Assembly (NCBI GenBank): GCA_026418625.1
Contig: JAOABA010000020.1
Coordinates: forward strand, 1 to 64,000
Length of the DNA: 64,000 bases
DNA from: Candidatus Kapaibacterium sp.
GTDB taxonomy: Bacteria; Bacteroidota; Ignavibacteria; Kapaibacteriales; UBA2268
Reading direction: 5' to 3'
Shown: in pieces, positions 1 to 7,312 of the stretch
Layout: each line of letters opens with the position of its first letter
Numbering within the stretch: the first letter of the stretch is position 1
Program-made: the position numbers and the translations under genes
Notes under the pieces: generated by a model
What the model saw: the letters and a program-made list of their open reading frames with translations, nothing else
What the model was told of the DNA's origin: nothing
The model's database searches: none

Positions 1-110
1 ATTATGGACATACCAAGATTATTATAATCAAGCACGGCTTGAGCAGTTTCTTGTAGGACTTCAACCGGTAATACTGCCGGACCGGCACTAAAATTAAATG
101 CTCTATTCAT
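1..110 (-). CDS. serC: Phosphoserine aminotransferase, N-terminal fragment (cut by window edge)
   Basis: Only the first 36 codons lie in the window; the gene runs off the left edge. The minus-strand reading begins [19 protein letters not shown], the conserved opening of SerC, the PLP enzyme that aminates 3-phosphohydroxypyruvate in serine synthesis and also serves vitamin B6 synthesis. The ATG at 108-110 is preceded by a purine-rich Shine-Dalgarno site (AAGGAAAG) at about 113-120, which fixes the start. It is divergent from the M14 peptidase gene, and the 156 bp between them should hold both promoters; I could not place them with confidence. Confidence 0.9.
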   Translation of the reverse strand, partial: MNRAFNFSAGPAVLPVEVLQETAQAVLDYNNLGMSI

Positions 111-266
111 AACTTTCCTTTTAAAAATATAAATAATAAAAAAACAAAATTAATTGAAATTAAGGATTTTTCGAATAAAAATCGGTCATAAAAGAAAAAT
201 GAGTATTTTTTAATTTAATTTAAATAATTAATTTTAAATTCATTTGTATTTATTTTTTATGAACTA

Positions 267-1802
267 ATGAAAAGAATAGGATACTTTTTAATTTTTTTAT
301 TACTTACATTTAGCCTGAGTTTTGCTCAAACTGGCAAAACGGACAAGAAAAAGGACTCAATAAAAGAAAAGAACAAAAAGGAAAAAGTTAAGACCAAAAC
401 CAAATCCGAAAAAGAGGTTAAAAAAAATAAAATATTTGAAGATGACTTTGAATCACTGACAGATTCTGCAAAGACGGGATTGATTTTGGATTATCATCGT
501 GAATTATTTTCAGTTGATTCAAATGACCAAGAATCACTATCGGGAGGCCTTGAATGGAATATTCAAGTTCGAGATGATAATAATAATTCGAGCTTACCTC
601 CAAAATTTAGAAACTGGTGGTATGTTAAGCTCGAAGGACTATCAACAACCCTTCCCAATAAAATAAATATAATCGGAGACGGTTGGCAGGGTAAGCATTA
701 TGTTGTTCCGGTCTATTCTTATGATAGAATCAATTGGTTCAGATTTAAACCGGAAGAAATTTATACCTCCGAATCATCAGGAGCTTATTTTAATTATTAT
801 TTACTTAAAAAATTTGAAAAACCAACTGTTTGGGTTGCAAGATATTATCCTTACACTTTTAACCGATTGAAAAATTTATTGAAATCATTAGAGGGTAATC
901 CCTTTGTCAAGATTGAAACGATTGGCAAAACACCTCAGAACAGACCAATTGTTATGCTAACAATTACTGATTTCAAAGCTGATGACAAACAAAAGAGGAG
1001 AATTTGGATTCATTCAAGGACACACCCTTCCGAGACAGGCAGTTCTTTCGTTGTTGAGGGATTAATAAGATTTTTGATAAATGAGTGCAATACCTGCTGC
1101 CCGAGAGTGGATCTAAAGAAAATGATTTTTAACATTGTTCCGATGGTAAATGTTGATGGAGTTGTAGCTGGAAATTCCCGAACAGTGCCTGTAACAAGCA
1201 AAGATTTAGAAAGGCAATGGATAAGAGTTGGAGAAAATGAATCAACCCTTGTTGATACGGTTTCTACCGAAGTTAAAATTCTTGAAAAGACAATGAGAGA
1301 ATTAATAAACCTCGGTCCCAAATTTTTTATTGCTTTAAATTTACATCAGACTCATTCCCCGCCTAATCAGAGACCTTTTATATTTTCTAATTTTAGTAAA
1401 AAAGCTGAAGTAAATGGCGAAGCAGGAGAAAAATTGTTCGTAAGACAATTAATTTTTTCAAAACTGATAAGCAAAGAGTATTGTGGTGATACTGTCTATG
1501 TTCGTCCAAGCTATGAGCCGGGTGTTCAACTGGAAAAGAAGGTATTTCCTGAAAGCTGGTGGTGGGTTAATTTCAAAGATGAGGTTTTAGCAGCAACAAT
1601 TGAAAATACTATTGGTATCAATGGTTGCTTTGAGGAATGGGTAAATTATCAGGACCAAATCAAACTTGGGGAAGCCATAGCATTAGCAATTGGTAAATAC
1701 CATCAATATTTTATCGAAAAAAAATGGTATCGTTACGAAGCTCCCAATTGGGATTTGAACGAACTAATGAAATTCTTTATTGATAGTTCAGGGGACCAAT
1801 AA
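267..1802 (+). CDS. Secreted M14-family zinc carboxypeptidase
   Basis: The protein has 511 aa. Residues 1-20 form a Sec signal peptide ending FAQ, followed by a Lys/Glu-rich low-complexity linker to about residue 55. A beta-rich domain precedes the peptidase domain, a layout like the cytosolic-carboxypeptidase (AGBL/CCP) branch of M14. Zinc ligands are visible as H253-P-S-E256 and H360 (in LNLHQTH). The NVDGV motif at 295-299, followed by GNSR, is the substrate-binding signature, and E446 in ATIENT fits the catalytic glutamate. It probably trims C-terminal residues of peptides or proteins in the periplasm or outside the cell; the substrate is unknown. It converges on the EVE-domain gene with no gap between the stop codons. 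Confidence 0.8.
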   Translation: MKRIGYFLIFLLLTFSLSFAQTGKTDKKKDSIKEKNKKEKVKTKTKSEKEVKKNKIFEDDFESLTDSAKTGLILDYHRELFSVDSNDQESLSGGLEWNIQVRDDNNNSSLPPKFRNWWYVKLEGLSTTLPNKINIIGDGWQGKHYVVPVYSYDRINWFRFKPEEIYTSESSGAYFNYYLLKKFEKPTVWVARYYPYTFNRLKNLLKSLEGNPFVKIETIGKTPQNRPIVMLTITDFKADDKQKRRIWIHSRTHPSETGSSFVVEGLIRFLINECNTCCPRVDLKKMIFNIVPMVNVDGVVAGNSRTVPVTSKDLERQWIRVGENESTLVDTVSTEVKILEKTMRELINLGPKFFIALNLHQTHSPPNQRPFIFSNFSKKAEVNGEAGEKLFVRQLIFSKLISKEYCGDTVYVRPSYEPGVQLEKKVFPESWWWVNFKDEVLAATIENTIGINGCFEEWVNYQDQIKLGEAIALAIGKYHQYFIEKKWYRYEAPNWDLNELMKFFIDSSGDQ

Positions 1803-2213
1803 CTATTTTGTTAATGATAAGATTGTCTTGGCTTCCTTGTCAGTGATTGGCATAACAGACAATCTTGATTGTTTAAGTAACTGAATATTTTCAAGCCCTA
1901 CTGTATTTTTTATAACAGCGAGGCTAAGTGGATTTTTGAATTTTTTCTGGAATTTCACTTTCACTGCCACCCAGCGATTATCATCGGTAGTAGGATCTTG
2001 AAAAAATTCTTCAACAACTTCAGCAAGACCGACAATAGATTTGTCATCTCCGCTATGATAAAAAAATAATGTATCGCCAAATTTCATCTGTTTCAGATAA
2101 TTTCTTGCTTGAGCATTTCGAACCCCATCCCAGATTGTTATTTTATCTTTTTCAAGATTATCCAGAGAATATGTTTCCGGGTCTGATTTGATTAGCCAAT
2201 AACTCATAGTCAT
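1803..2213 (-). CDS. EVE-domain (THYN1-like) protein
   Basis: This 136-aa protein is almost entirely one EVE domain of the PUA-like superfamily. YWLIKSDP at 5-12, the IWDGVRN segment around W28 and LFFYHSG at 49-55 are the family's hallmarks. EVE domains bind modified or unusual bases in nucleic acid (the human relative THYN1 binds 5-hydroxymethylcytosine). Stand-alone bacterial versions are common, and some are linked to modification-dependent restriction, but no restriction gene is visible nearby. The start overlaps the stop of the lipoprotein gene by one base (TAATG), suggesting translational coupling. An alternative start is Met3. Confidence 0.85.
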   Translation of the reverse strand: MTMSYWLIKSDPETYSLDNLEKDKITIWDGVRNAQARNYLKQMKFGDTLFFYHSGDDKSIVGLAEVVEEFFQDPTTDDNRWVAVKVKFQKKFKNPLSLAVIKNTVGLENIQLLKQSRLSVMPITDKEAKTILSLTK

Positions 2214-2737
2214 TATTTTGATATTAATTCAAGAAATAAATCTTCTATTAATGGGTCATAATTTGGATTTGTTGCTTTTCTAATTGCTAATGTATCAAGA
2301 ACTGAACTAATTGGTATTGAGTCTTTGACAATAAAAAATGAGGGTAATTCATTAACTTTTAGCTTGTTTTTATGTGGATGGTTATTAGTAGTTTTAAGCA
2401 TAGAATAAATTTCTAATTTATTTTCTGTCACGCCCGCTTCGATAAGAACTTTCATAATTGAAGGGAATTGCTTTTGAGTCCCTGTACACGCACAAGAAGG
2501 GTTAACAAATATGTAATAATTAAAATCCTTATTTGATAGGATTGTTTTGATTTGTGAAATTGTAGCTTTATTGGGTGTATATTTCTGAAATTCTACGTCA
2601 TACCATTCATAACCGGGCGTAAATCTTAATTTTTCAATTGTTAAAAGAGAGGCATCCCGTTCTGTATTAGTAGAATCACAGGATGATAAAAAAACACCAA
2701 TTAAGATATATAAAAACAGTTTGTAATTTATTTTCAT
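2213..2737 (-). CDS. Thioredoxin-like lipoprotein with a CxC motif
   Basis: The protein has 174 aa. It begins with a lipoprotein signal peptide ending in the lipobox FLSSC (C20 lipidated). A segment resembling a thioredoxin strand (YIFVNPSCAC) carries C82 and C84 in a CxC rather than CxxC arrangement, and LPSFFIV at 131-137 fits the cis-proline loop of that fold. This suggests a membrane-tethered periplasmic thiol protein, possibly a disulfide isomerase or redox partner. The fold call is by eye and the family was not recognised by name. It is translationally coupled to the EVE gene downstream and divergent from the peroxidase operon. Confidence 0.5.
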   Translation of the reverse strand: MKINYKLFLYILIGVFLSSCDSTNTERDASLLTIEKLRFTPGYEWYDVEFQKYTPNKATISQIKTILSNKDFNYYIFVNPSCACTGTQKQFPSIMKVLIEAGVTENKLEIYSMLKTTNNHPHKNKLKVNELPSFFIVKDSIPISSVLDTLAIRKATNPNYDPLIEDLFLELISK

Positions 2738-2808
2738 AATTTCCCACTAATAAGAAAAAATAATCAAAGTAATAACATTCAACGTAGATAATTGTTACAA
2801 ATTTTATG

Positions 2809-2816
2809 TAACTTTG
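2809..2816 (+). promoter_or_regulatory. Possible Bacteroidota-type -7 element
   Basis: TAACTTTG matches the Bacteroidota -7 consensus TAnnTTTG and lies 55 bp before the first peroxidase start codon. A TTG at 2792-2794 is only 14 bp upstream, which is short for the usual -33/-7 spacing, so the call is weak. Confidence 0.25.
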
Positions 2817-2870
2817 CAAGATATATTTTGTTAATCATATTGTAATTTTAAAAGATTTAAGTTTATTACA

Positions 2871-3938
2871 ATGAGATACACTAATAAATTCATCAATTTT
2901 AACATTGGTGTAGTAATTTTTATTGTTTTATATGCTTTCTTAAGCATTATATTAGGTTGTTCGGAAAATGTAATAGAAAACAAAAAAAATGAAGCTTTAT
3001 TGGTAATACCTGAGGGTTTTCCACCTGTTCCTTTCCCAGAGGATAATCCGTATAACGAGGCAAAAGCTGAGTTGGGAAGAATGCTATTCTATGAAAAACG
3101 GCTATCAAGGAATGATTTAATACCATCTTGCTCACATTGTATGAAACAGGCGAATGGATTTTCTGATTGCACACCAATCAGCCTTGGCTATGGAAATGAG
3201 CCAGAATTTAGAAATACAATGGCTTTATCAAATGTAGCCTATAGAAAAGCACTTTTTTGGGATGGGCGTGGTAAAAGAATAGAACAGCCTGCTTATAGGA
3301 GTCTCTTTTTGCCATATATTTTAAATGGTGATACAAATGAAATTGAACAAAAATTGAAAGCTGACCCCATTTATCCTGCTTTATTCAAAAAAGCTTTTGG
3401 AGATAGTGCTGAGCCAAAAGCATATTTGATTGGACGTGCTATAGCTACTTTCGTTAGAACTCTAATATCTGGAAATTCAGCTTATGATAGATATTTAAGA
3501 GGTGATAAAAAGGCAATGAATGAGAGTCAAATACGAGGTATGAATTTATTTTTCAGCGACAGGGTTAATTGTTCAAAATGTCATAGCGGTTTTATGTTTA
3601 CTGACGAAAGTTTTCATAATACAGGAATTGTAACTCACTATTTCGATAGAGGAAGATATTATATAACAAATGAACTATCAGATATTGGGAAATTTATTAC
3701 ACCCACTTTACGTAATGTAGAAGTTAACGCTCCTTATATGCATAACGGTGAAATAAGCACCTTGGAGGAGGTAATCGAGCATTATAACAGTGGTGGCAAG
3801 GAATTTATTAATAAAGATACACTGATGAAACCATTAAATTTAAGCCAACAAGAAAAACAAGATTTGTTAAATTTCCTTAAAGCATTAACAGATTGGGAAT
3901 TCATTAATAATCCTAAATTTTCTAATCCATTTCATTAG
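2871..3938 (+). CDS. Di-haem cytochrome c peroxidase (MauG family) with altered first haem motif
   Basis: The protein has 355 aa with an N-terminal lipoprotein-type signal (lipobox IILGC at about residue 30). It has the two-domain CCP/MauG layout, including the conserved ITPTLRN and NAPYMHNG segments before a C-terminal helix. The second haem site is canonical (C234-S-K-C237-H238). The first is C87-S-H-C90-M91: the proximal histidine of a normal CxxCH is replaced by Met. In classical CCPs the N-terminal haem is the peroxidatic one, so this copy may be inactive as a peroxidase or have a different haem ligand. It is the first gene of a redox operon; the next gene is a paralogue with both haem motifs intact. 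Confidence 0.85.
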   Translation: MRYTNKFINFNIGVVIFIVLYAFLSIILGCSENVIENKKNEALLVIPEGFPPVPFPEDNPYNEAKAELGRMLFYEKRLSRNDLIPSCSHCMKQANGFSDCTPISLGYGNEPEFRNTMALSNVAYRKALFWDGRGKRIEQPAYRSLFLPYILNGDTNEIEQKLKADPIYPALFKKAFGDSAEPKAYLIGRAIATFVRTLISGNSAYDRYLRGDKKAMNESQIRGMNLFFSDRVNCSKCHSGFMFTDESFHNTGIVTHYFDRGRYYITNELSDIGKFITPTLRNVEVNAPYMHNGEISTLEEVIEHYNSGGKEFINKDTLMKPLNLSQQEKQDLLNFLKALTDWEFINNPKFSNPFH

Positions 3939-3945
3939 TTTTTTT

Positions 3946-4944
3946 ATGATAAAGATATTTTTTTCAAATATCGTATTTATTGTTTTTTTGATTAGTTGCA
4001 ATGAGAATATAACCAATTCAGTAAATATAGATAATAAATTAATTAAACCGGAGGATTTTCCAGAGGTCATATTTCCCGTTTATAATCAATATTCCAAAGC
4101 AAAAGCATTTTTAGGGCAGAAGCTTTTTACTGAAAAGTTGCTCTCGAAAGACAATTCAATCTCGTGTGCGTCTTGTCATAAACCCGAACACGCTTTTGCA
4201 GATAATACTCCTATCTCGAAGATGATTGGTAACAACGTAACAGTAAGAAATGTCCCAACATTGGTTAATATAGCATATGCTAAAGTTTTTAATTGGGATG
4301 GCAGCGGTAAAAACCTTGAAGAAATGATATATAAAGATTTAATGCTACCATCGGTTTTTGATAATGATACAAACATTATTGTTGAGCGGTTGAATCAAAT
4401 ACCATATTATCAAGAATTGTTTAAGGAAGCGTTCGGAAATACGCAAATAGAGGCTTACAAAGTTGCTTATGCTTTATCAATTTATGTAAGAACTTTGATA
4501 TCAGGCAATTCCAGATACGATAGATTTAGACGCGGAGATTATAAAGCCCTAAATGAAAGTGAAATTCGTGGTATGAATTTGTTTTTCAGTGATAGGACTA
4601 ATTGCAGCAAGTGCCATTCGGGTTTATTATTCACTGACTATCAATTTCATAACACTGGCACAAGCACACATTATTTTGATTTCGGAAGATTTTATGTTAC
4701 GAATAGTAACTATGACCGTGGCAAGTTTAAAACTCCAACTCTTCGAAATATTGAACTGACTTCTCCGTATAAACATAATGGTGAACAGATTACTTTGGAA
4801 GAAGTAATTGATAATTACAATATGGGCGGAAGACCATTTATAAATAAAGATACTTTAATAAAAGAATTGAATTTAAATAACAGTGAAAAACAAGACTTGA
4901 TTAATTTTTTGAAATCTTTAACTGATGAAAACTTCAAAAAATAG
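3946..4944 (+). CDS. Di-haem cytochrome c peroxidase (MauG family)
   Basis: The protein has 332 aa with a lipoprotein signal peptide (lipobox FLISC, Cys at about 18). Both haem-binding motifs are canonical: C74-A-S-C77-H78 in the N-terminal domain and C220-S-K-C223-H224 in the C-terminal domain. It aligns along its whole length with the preceding gene and is clearly a tandem duplicate. It should reduce H2O2 or oxidise a protein or small-molecule partner in the periplasm using electrons from a small carrier. It starts 7 bp after its paralogue and overlaps the following Rieske gene by 20 bp, so the four genes 2871-6269 form one transcription unit. Confidence 0.88.
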   Translation: MIKIFFSNIVFIVFLISCNENITNSVNIDNKLIKPEDFPEVIFPVYNQYSKAKAFLGQKLFTEKLLSKDNSISCASCHKPEHAFADNTPISKMIGNNVTVRNVPTLVNIAYAKVFNWDGSGKNLEEMIYKDLMLPSVFDNDTNIIVERLNQIPYYQELFKEAFGNTQIEAYKVAYALSIYVRTLISGNSRYDRFRRGDYKALNESEIRGMNLFFSDRTNCSKCHSGLLFTDYQFHNTGTSTHYFDFGRFYVTNSNYDRGKFKTPTLRNIELTSPYKHNGEQITLEEVIDNYNMGGRPFINKDTLIKELNLNNSEKQDLINFLKSLTDENFKK

Positions 4945-5734
4945 TAAAATTTCAAAGTCTTCAAGGCGAGATTTTTTGAAATTAATGTTAACAGCAAGTG
5001 TATTCAGTGCCTCTTATCCTCATATATTACTTGGAAAAGAAGAAGGAGATATACTCGAGAAGAAAGATAAAATCTTAGGTTACTTCCATATCGAGCTTGA
5101 TAAATACCCTCAGTTATACGAAGTTTGGGGCAGTGTTAGATTAGCCGTCGAAGGAATAGACCCAAGAGAGCATTATCCAAAAATATTTATTACAAAAGTT
5201 CCCTATGATGAATTCGGCAAAGAGTATGTTTCAGTATCAGAAGCTTGCTCTCACGAGGGAAATCCATTAGAAGACCTTAACTTAGAAACACATCTTTTTG
5301 AGTGTGTCAAAGGGCACGGTTCACTGTTTTTAGCTGACGGTAAACCTTTTTGGGGCGAGGCTTTAAGAATTAGAAGACCACTTGTAAGTTATAAAGTAAA
5401 TTACTTTGGTGGTAACGTTCTCAACGTGGAAATAGATGCTCTTATTACTGATTATTATAAGGAAGCTGAAACTCTTAGTTATTTAAGGCAAAATCTTCCT
5501 AATCCCTGTTCTGACTCAGCTATAATAGAATTTGGGGTTGAAAAACCCGCAAATGTTAAAATTCTCATTTATTCAATTAAGGGCAAGCTATTATTTGAGT
5601 TGTATAATAATTTTACTTCAGAAGGCAACCACAGTATTTCAGTTGATATGACAAGCCTTCCTTCAGGAGTTTATTTATATAAAATGTTCATTAACAACGA
5701 GCCTATTCATACAAAGAAATTGACGAAGATTTAA
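4925..5734 (+). CDS. Rieske-like protein with Tat signal and T9SS sorting domain
   Basis: The protein has 269 aa. A Tat-type signal (SRRDFLK at 13-19 plus a hydrophobic stretch) opens it. A Rieske-like [2Fe-2S] domain spans about 55-170 with C108-S-H110 and C127-V-K-G-H131. The second half-motif is C-x3-H instead of the normal C-x2-H, and the disulfide cysteines of high-potential Rieske proteins are absent. Residues ~190-269 match a type A T9SS C-terminal domain (NLPNP near the start, LPSGVYLYK, ending in KKLTKI). The predicted route is folding with cofactor, Tat export, then T9SS transport to the cell surface. The start overlaps the peroxidase stop. Cluster binding needs testing because of the altered motif. 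Confidence 0.75.
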   Translation: MKTSKNSKISKSSRRDFLKLMLTASVFSASYPHILLGKEEGDILEKKDKILGYFHIELDKYPQLYEVWGSVRLAVEGIDPREHYPKIFITKVPYDEFGKEYVSVSEACSHEGNPLEDLNLETHLFECVKGHGSLFLADGKPFWGEALRIRRPLVSYKVNYFGGNVLNVEIDALITDYYKEAETLSYLRQNLPNPCSDSAIIEFGVEKPANVKILIYSIKGKLLFELYNNFTSEGNHSISVDMTSLPSGVYLYKMFINNEPIHTKKLTKI

Positions 5735-5738
5735 TAAA

Positions 5739-6269
5739 ATGACCAATAAAACACGTAGAAATTTTTTAGAAAAGACTTTTAAAATTATTGGAACTGTCAG
5801 TCTCGTTTCTCCCATAGCAATATTAACAAATTCTTGTGAAAACTACTGGGAATCTGAAGATAGCTCAGAAATCATTGAAATTAATCTTGATTTAAATGAT
5901 AAAAAATATTCCCGCCTCAATAGTATTGGTCAAGGTATAATAATTTCATTTGGGAAAGCTAATTATGGTGTCCCGGTTATAATTGTAAAAATTGATGATA
6001 AGAATTATAAATGCTATTCCTCGATGTGCACCCATAACAACTGTTTTGGAGTTCAAGCATTAACGTTTTTTGATATACCCAATAGCAACGTAAGACCACC
6101 AATAGGTATGACTGGGGATAATCGTCATATTGTTTGCACCTGTCACGGCTCAAGATTCGACGCTTTTGACAATGCTAAAGTCGTTCAAGGACCTGCCGAA
6201 AGACCTTTAAGGCAATTCAAAACTGAATATAACTCAGAAACAAAGATACTTAAGCTATTTCTTAAATAA
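5739..6269 (+). CDS. Rieske [2Fe-2S] iron-sulfur protein
   Basis: The protein has 176 aa. The N-terminus combines a Tat-like TRRNFLEKT with a possible lipobox (LTNSC, C33), so it may be a Tat-exported lipoprotein. The cluster motifs are complete: C97-T-H99 with C102, and C133-T-C135-H136-G. C102 and C135 are placed like the disulfide pair of bc1/b6f-type high-potential Rieske proteins. The interval between the half-motifs (33 residues) is about twice the usual length. It is the last gene of the peroxidase/Rieske operon (5 bp after the previous stop) and may pass electrons to the peroxidases or to the surface Rieske-like protein. No cytochrome b gene accompanies it. Confidence 0.88.
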   Translation: MTNKTRRNFLEKTFKIIGTVSLVSPIAILTNSCENYWESEDSSEIIEINLDLNDKKYSRLNSIGQGIIISFGKANYGVPVIIVKIDDKNYKCYSSMCTHNNCFGVQALTFFDIPNSNVRPPIGMTGDNRHIVCTCHGSRFDAFDNAKVVQGPAERPLRQFKTEYNSETKILKLFLK

Positions 6270-7166
6270 TTAAGCTCTTGGATGTGATTTTTTGTAAGCT
6301 TTTTTAAGCCGTTCTACTGATACGTGGGTATAAATTTGAGTAGTTGACAAAGACGAATGCCCAAGCATCTCGCTAACTGATTGAATATCTGCTCCATTGT
6401 CCAGTAAATGTGTAGCAAAAGTATGCCTCAAAGTGTGAGGGCTTTTTTGTGGGCTTTCAGAAACAGCTTTCAAAAGTTTATTTATAATTCTATAAGCATC
6501 GACAGGATTTAATTTTGTCCCATTTTTAGATAAAAACAGAGAATTTTCTTTCTTGTTATCTAATAATAAATTCCTAAGTTTAATATAATTTATTAATGAT
6601 TCAATTGCTTTTGAACCGATAGGAACCACTCTTTCCTTCTTACCTTTGCCCATAACCCTGACAGATTTCCTTGATAAATCAATATCAAAAATGGAAATGT
6701 TCAATGCTTCGCTGATTCTGAGTCCTGAACTGTAGAGTAATTCAATTAAAGCGTGATTCCTTGCCTGAATTGGGTCAGTAATATCAAGGGTATCTAAAAC
6801 TTTTTTTATTTCATCTTTAAGTAAAAATGAGGGTAGTTTTTTATCTAATTTAGGTATAGGAACAAGCGAAGCAGCGTTTTTCTTAATAAAACCTCTTCGG
6901 TGAGCAAATTTGAAGAAGGATTTTATCGCCGAAATCTTCAATTTTATGCTTGTTTTGCTATAACCTTTGTCATTTAACCAACCAAGAAAGGGCCTGATAT
7001 CGTTAAATTCAATGTCTTCCATTTTTTGAGCATTGATATCCATTTCATTTAAATATTCAAGAAACTGATTTAGTGCATAATCATAAGCTTCTAATGTCTT
7101 ATCAGAGAAATTTTTTTCAATTTTAAGATATTTCTTGAATGACTCTATTGCAGTAAAAATTTGCAT
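6270..7166 (-). CDS. xerD: Tyrosine recombinase XerC/XerD
   Basis: The protein has 298 aa, the usual length of chromosomal Xer recombinases. It has an N-terminal SAM-like core-binding domain (1-~95) and a C-terminal catalytic domain. All catalytic residues are present: R150 (SGLRISEAL), K174, H244 and R247 (HTLRHTF), H270 (LGH) and the nucleophile Y279. The expected role is resolving chromosome dimers at dif during division. XerC and XerD cannot be told apart here; the symbol is a best guess. It converges on the Rieske gene with abutting stops. Nothing around it suggests a mobile element. Confidence 0.87.
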   Translation of the reverse strand: MQIFTAIESFKKYLKIEKNFSDKTLEAYDYALNQFLEYLNEMDINAQKMEDIEFNDIRPFLGWLNDKGYSKTSIKLKISAIKSFFKFAHRRGFIKKNAASLVPIPKLDKKLPSFLLKDEIKKVLDTLDITDPIQARNHALIELLYSSGLRISEALNISIFDIDLSRKSVRVMGKGKKERVVPIGSKAIESLINYIKLRNLLLDNKKENSLFLSKNGTKLNPVDAYRIINKLLKAVSESPQKSPHTLRHTFATHLLDNGADIQSVSEMLGHSSLSTTQIYTHVSVERLKKAYKKSHPRA

Positions 7167-7312
7167 AAATGAAACATTTTCCCCCTAAATGTGTTATCAA
7201 ATATTGAAAACGCAATTAATATGCCATTGTTGTTTTTCAGTTGATTAAAAAATATTGATAAATTCTAAAATTTATTTTATTTTACTTACTCTAAAAATTT
7301 GAGTTTTGAATT

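Noticed and set aside
6270-7166. Tyrosine recombinase as the integrase of a mobile element
   Set aside because: Length and motifs fit housekeeping Xer, and no attachment repeats, tRNA junction or phage/element genes lie beside it.
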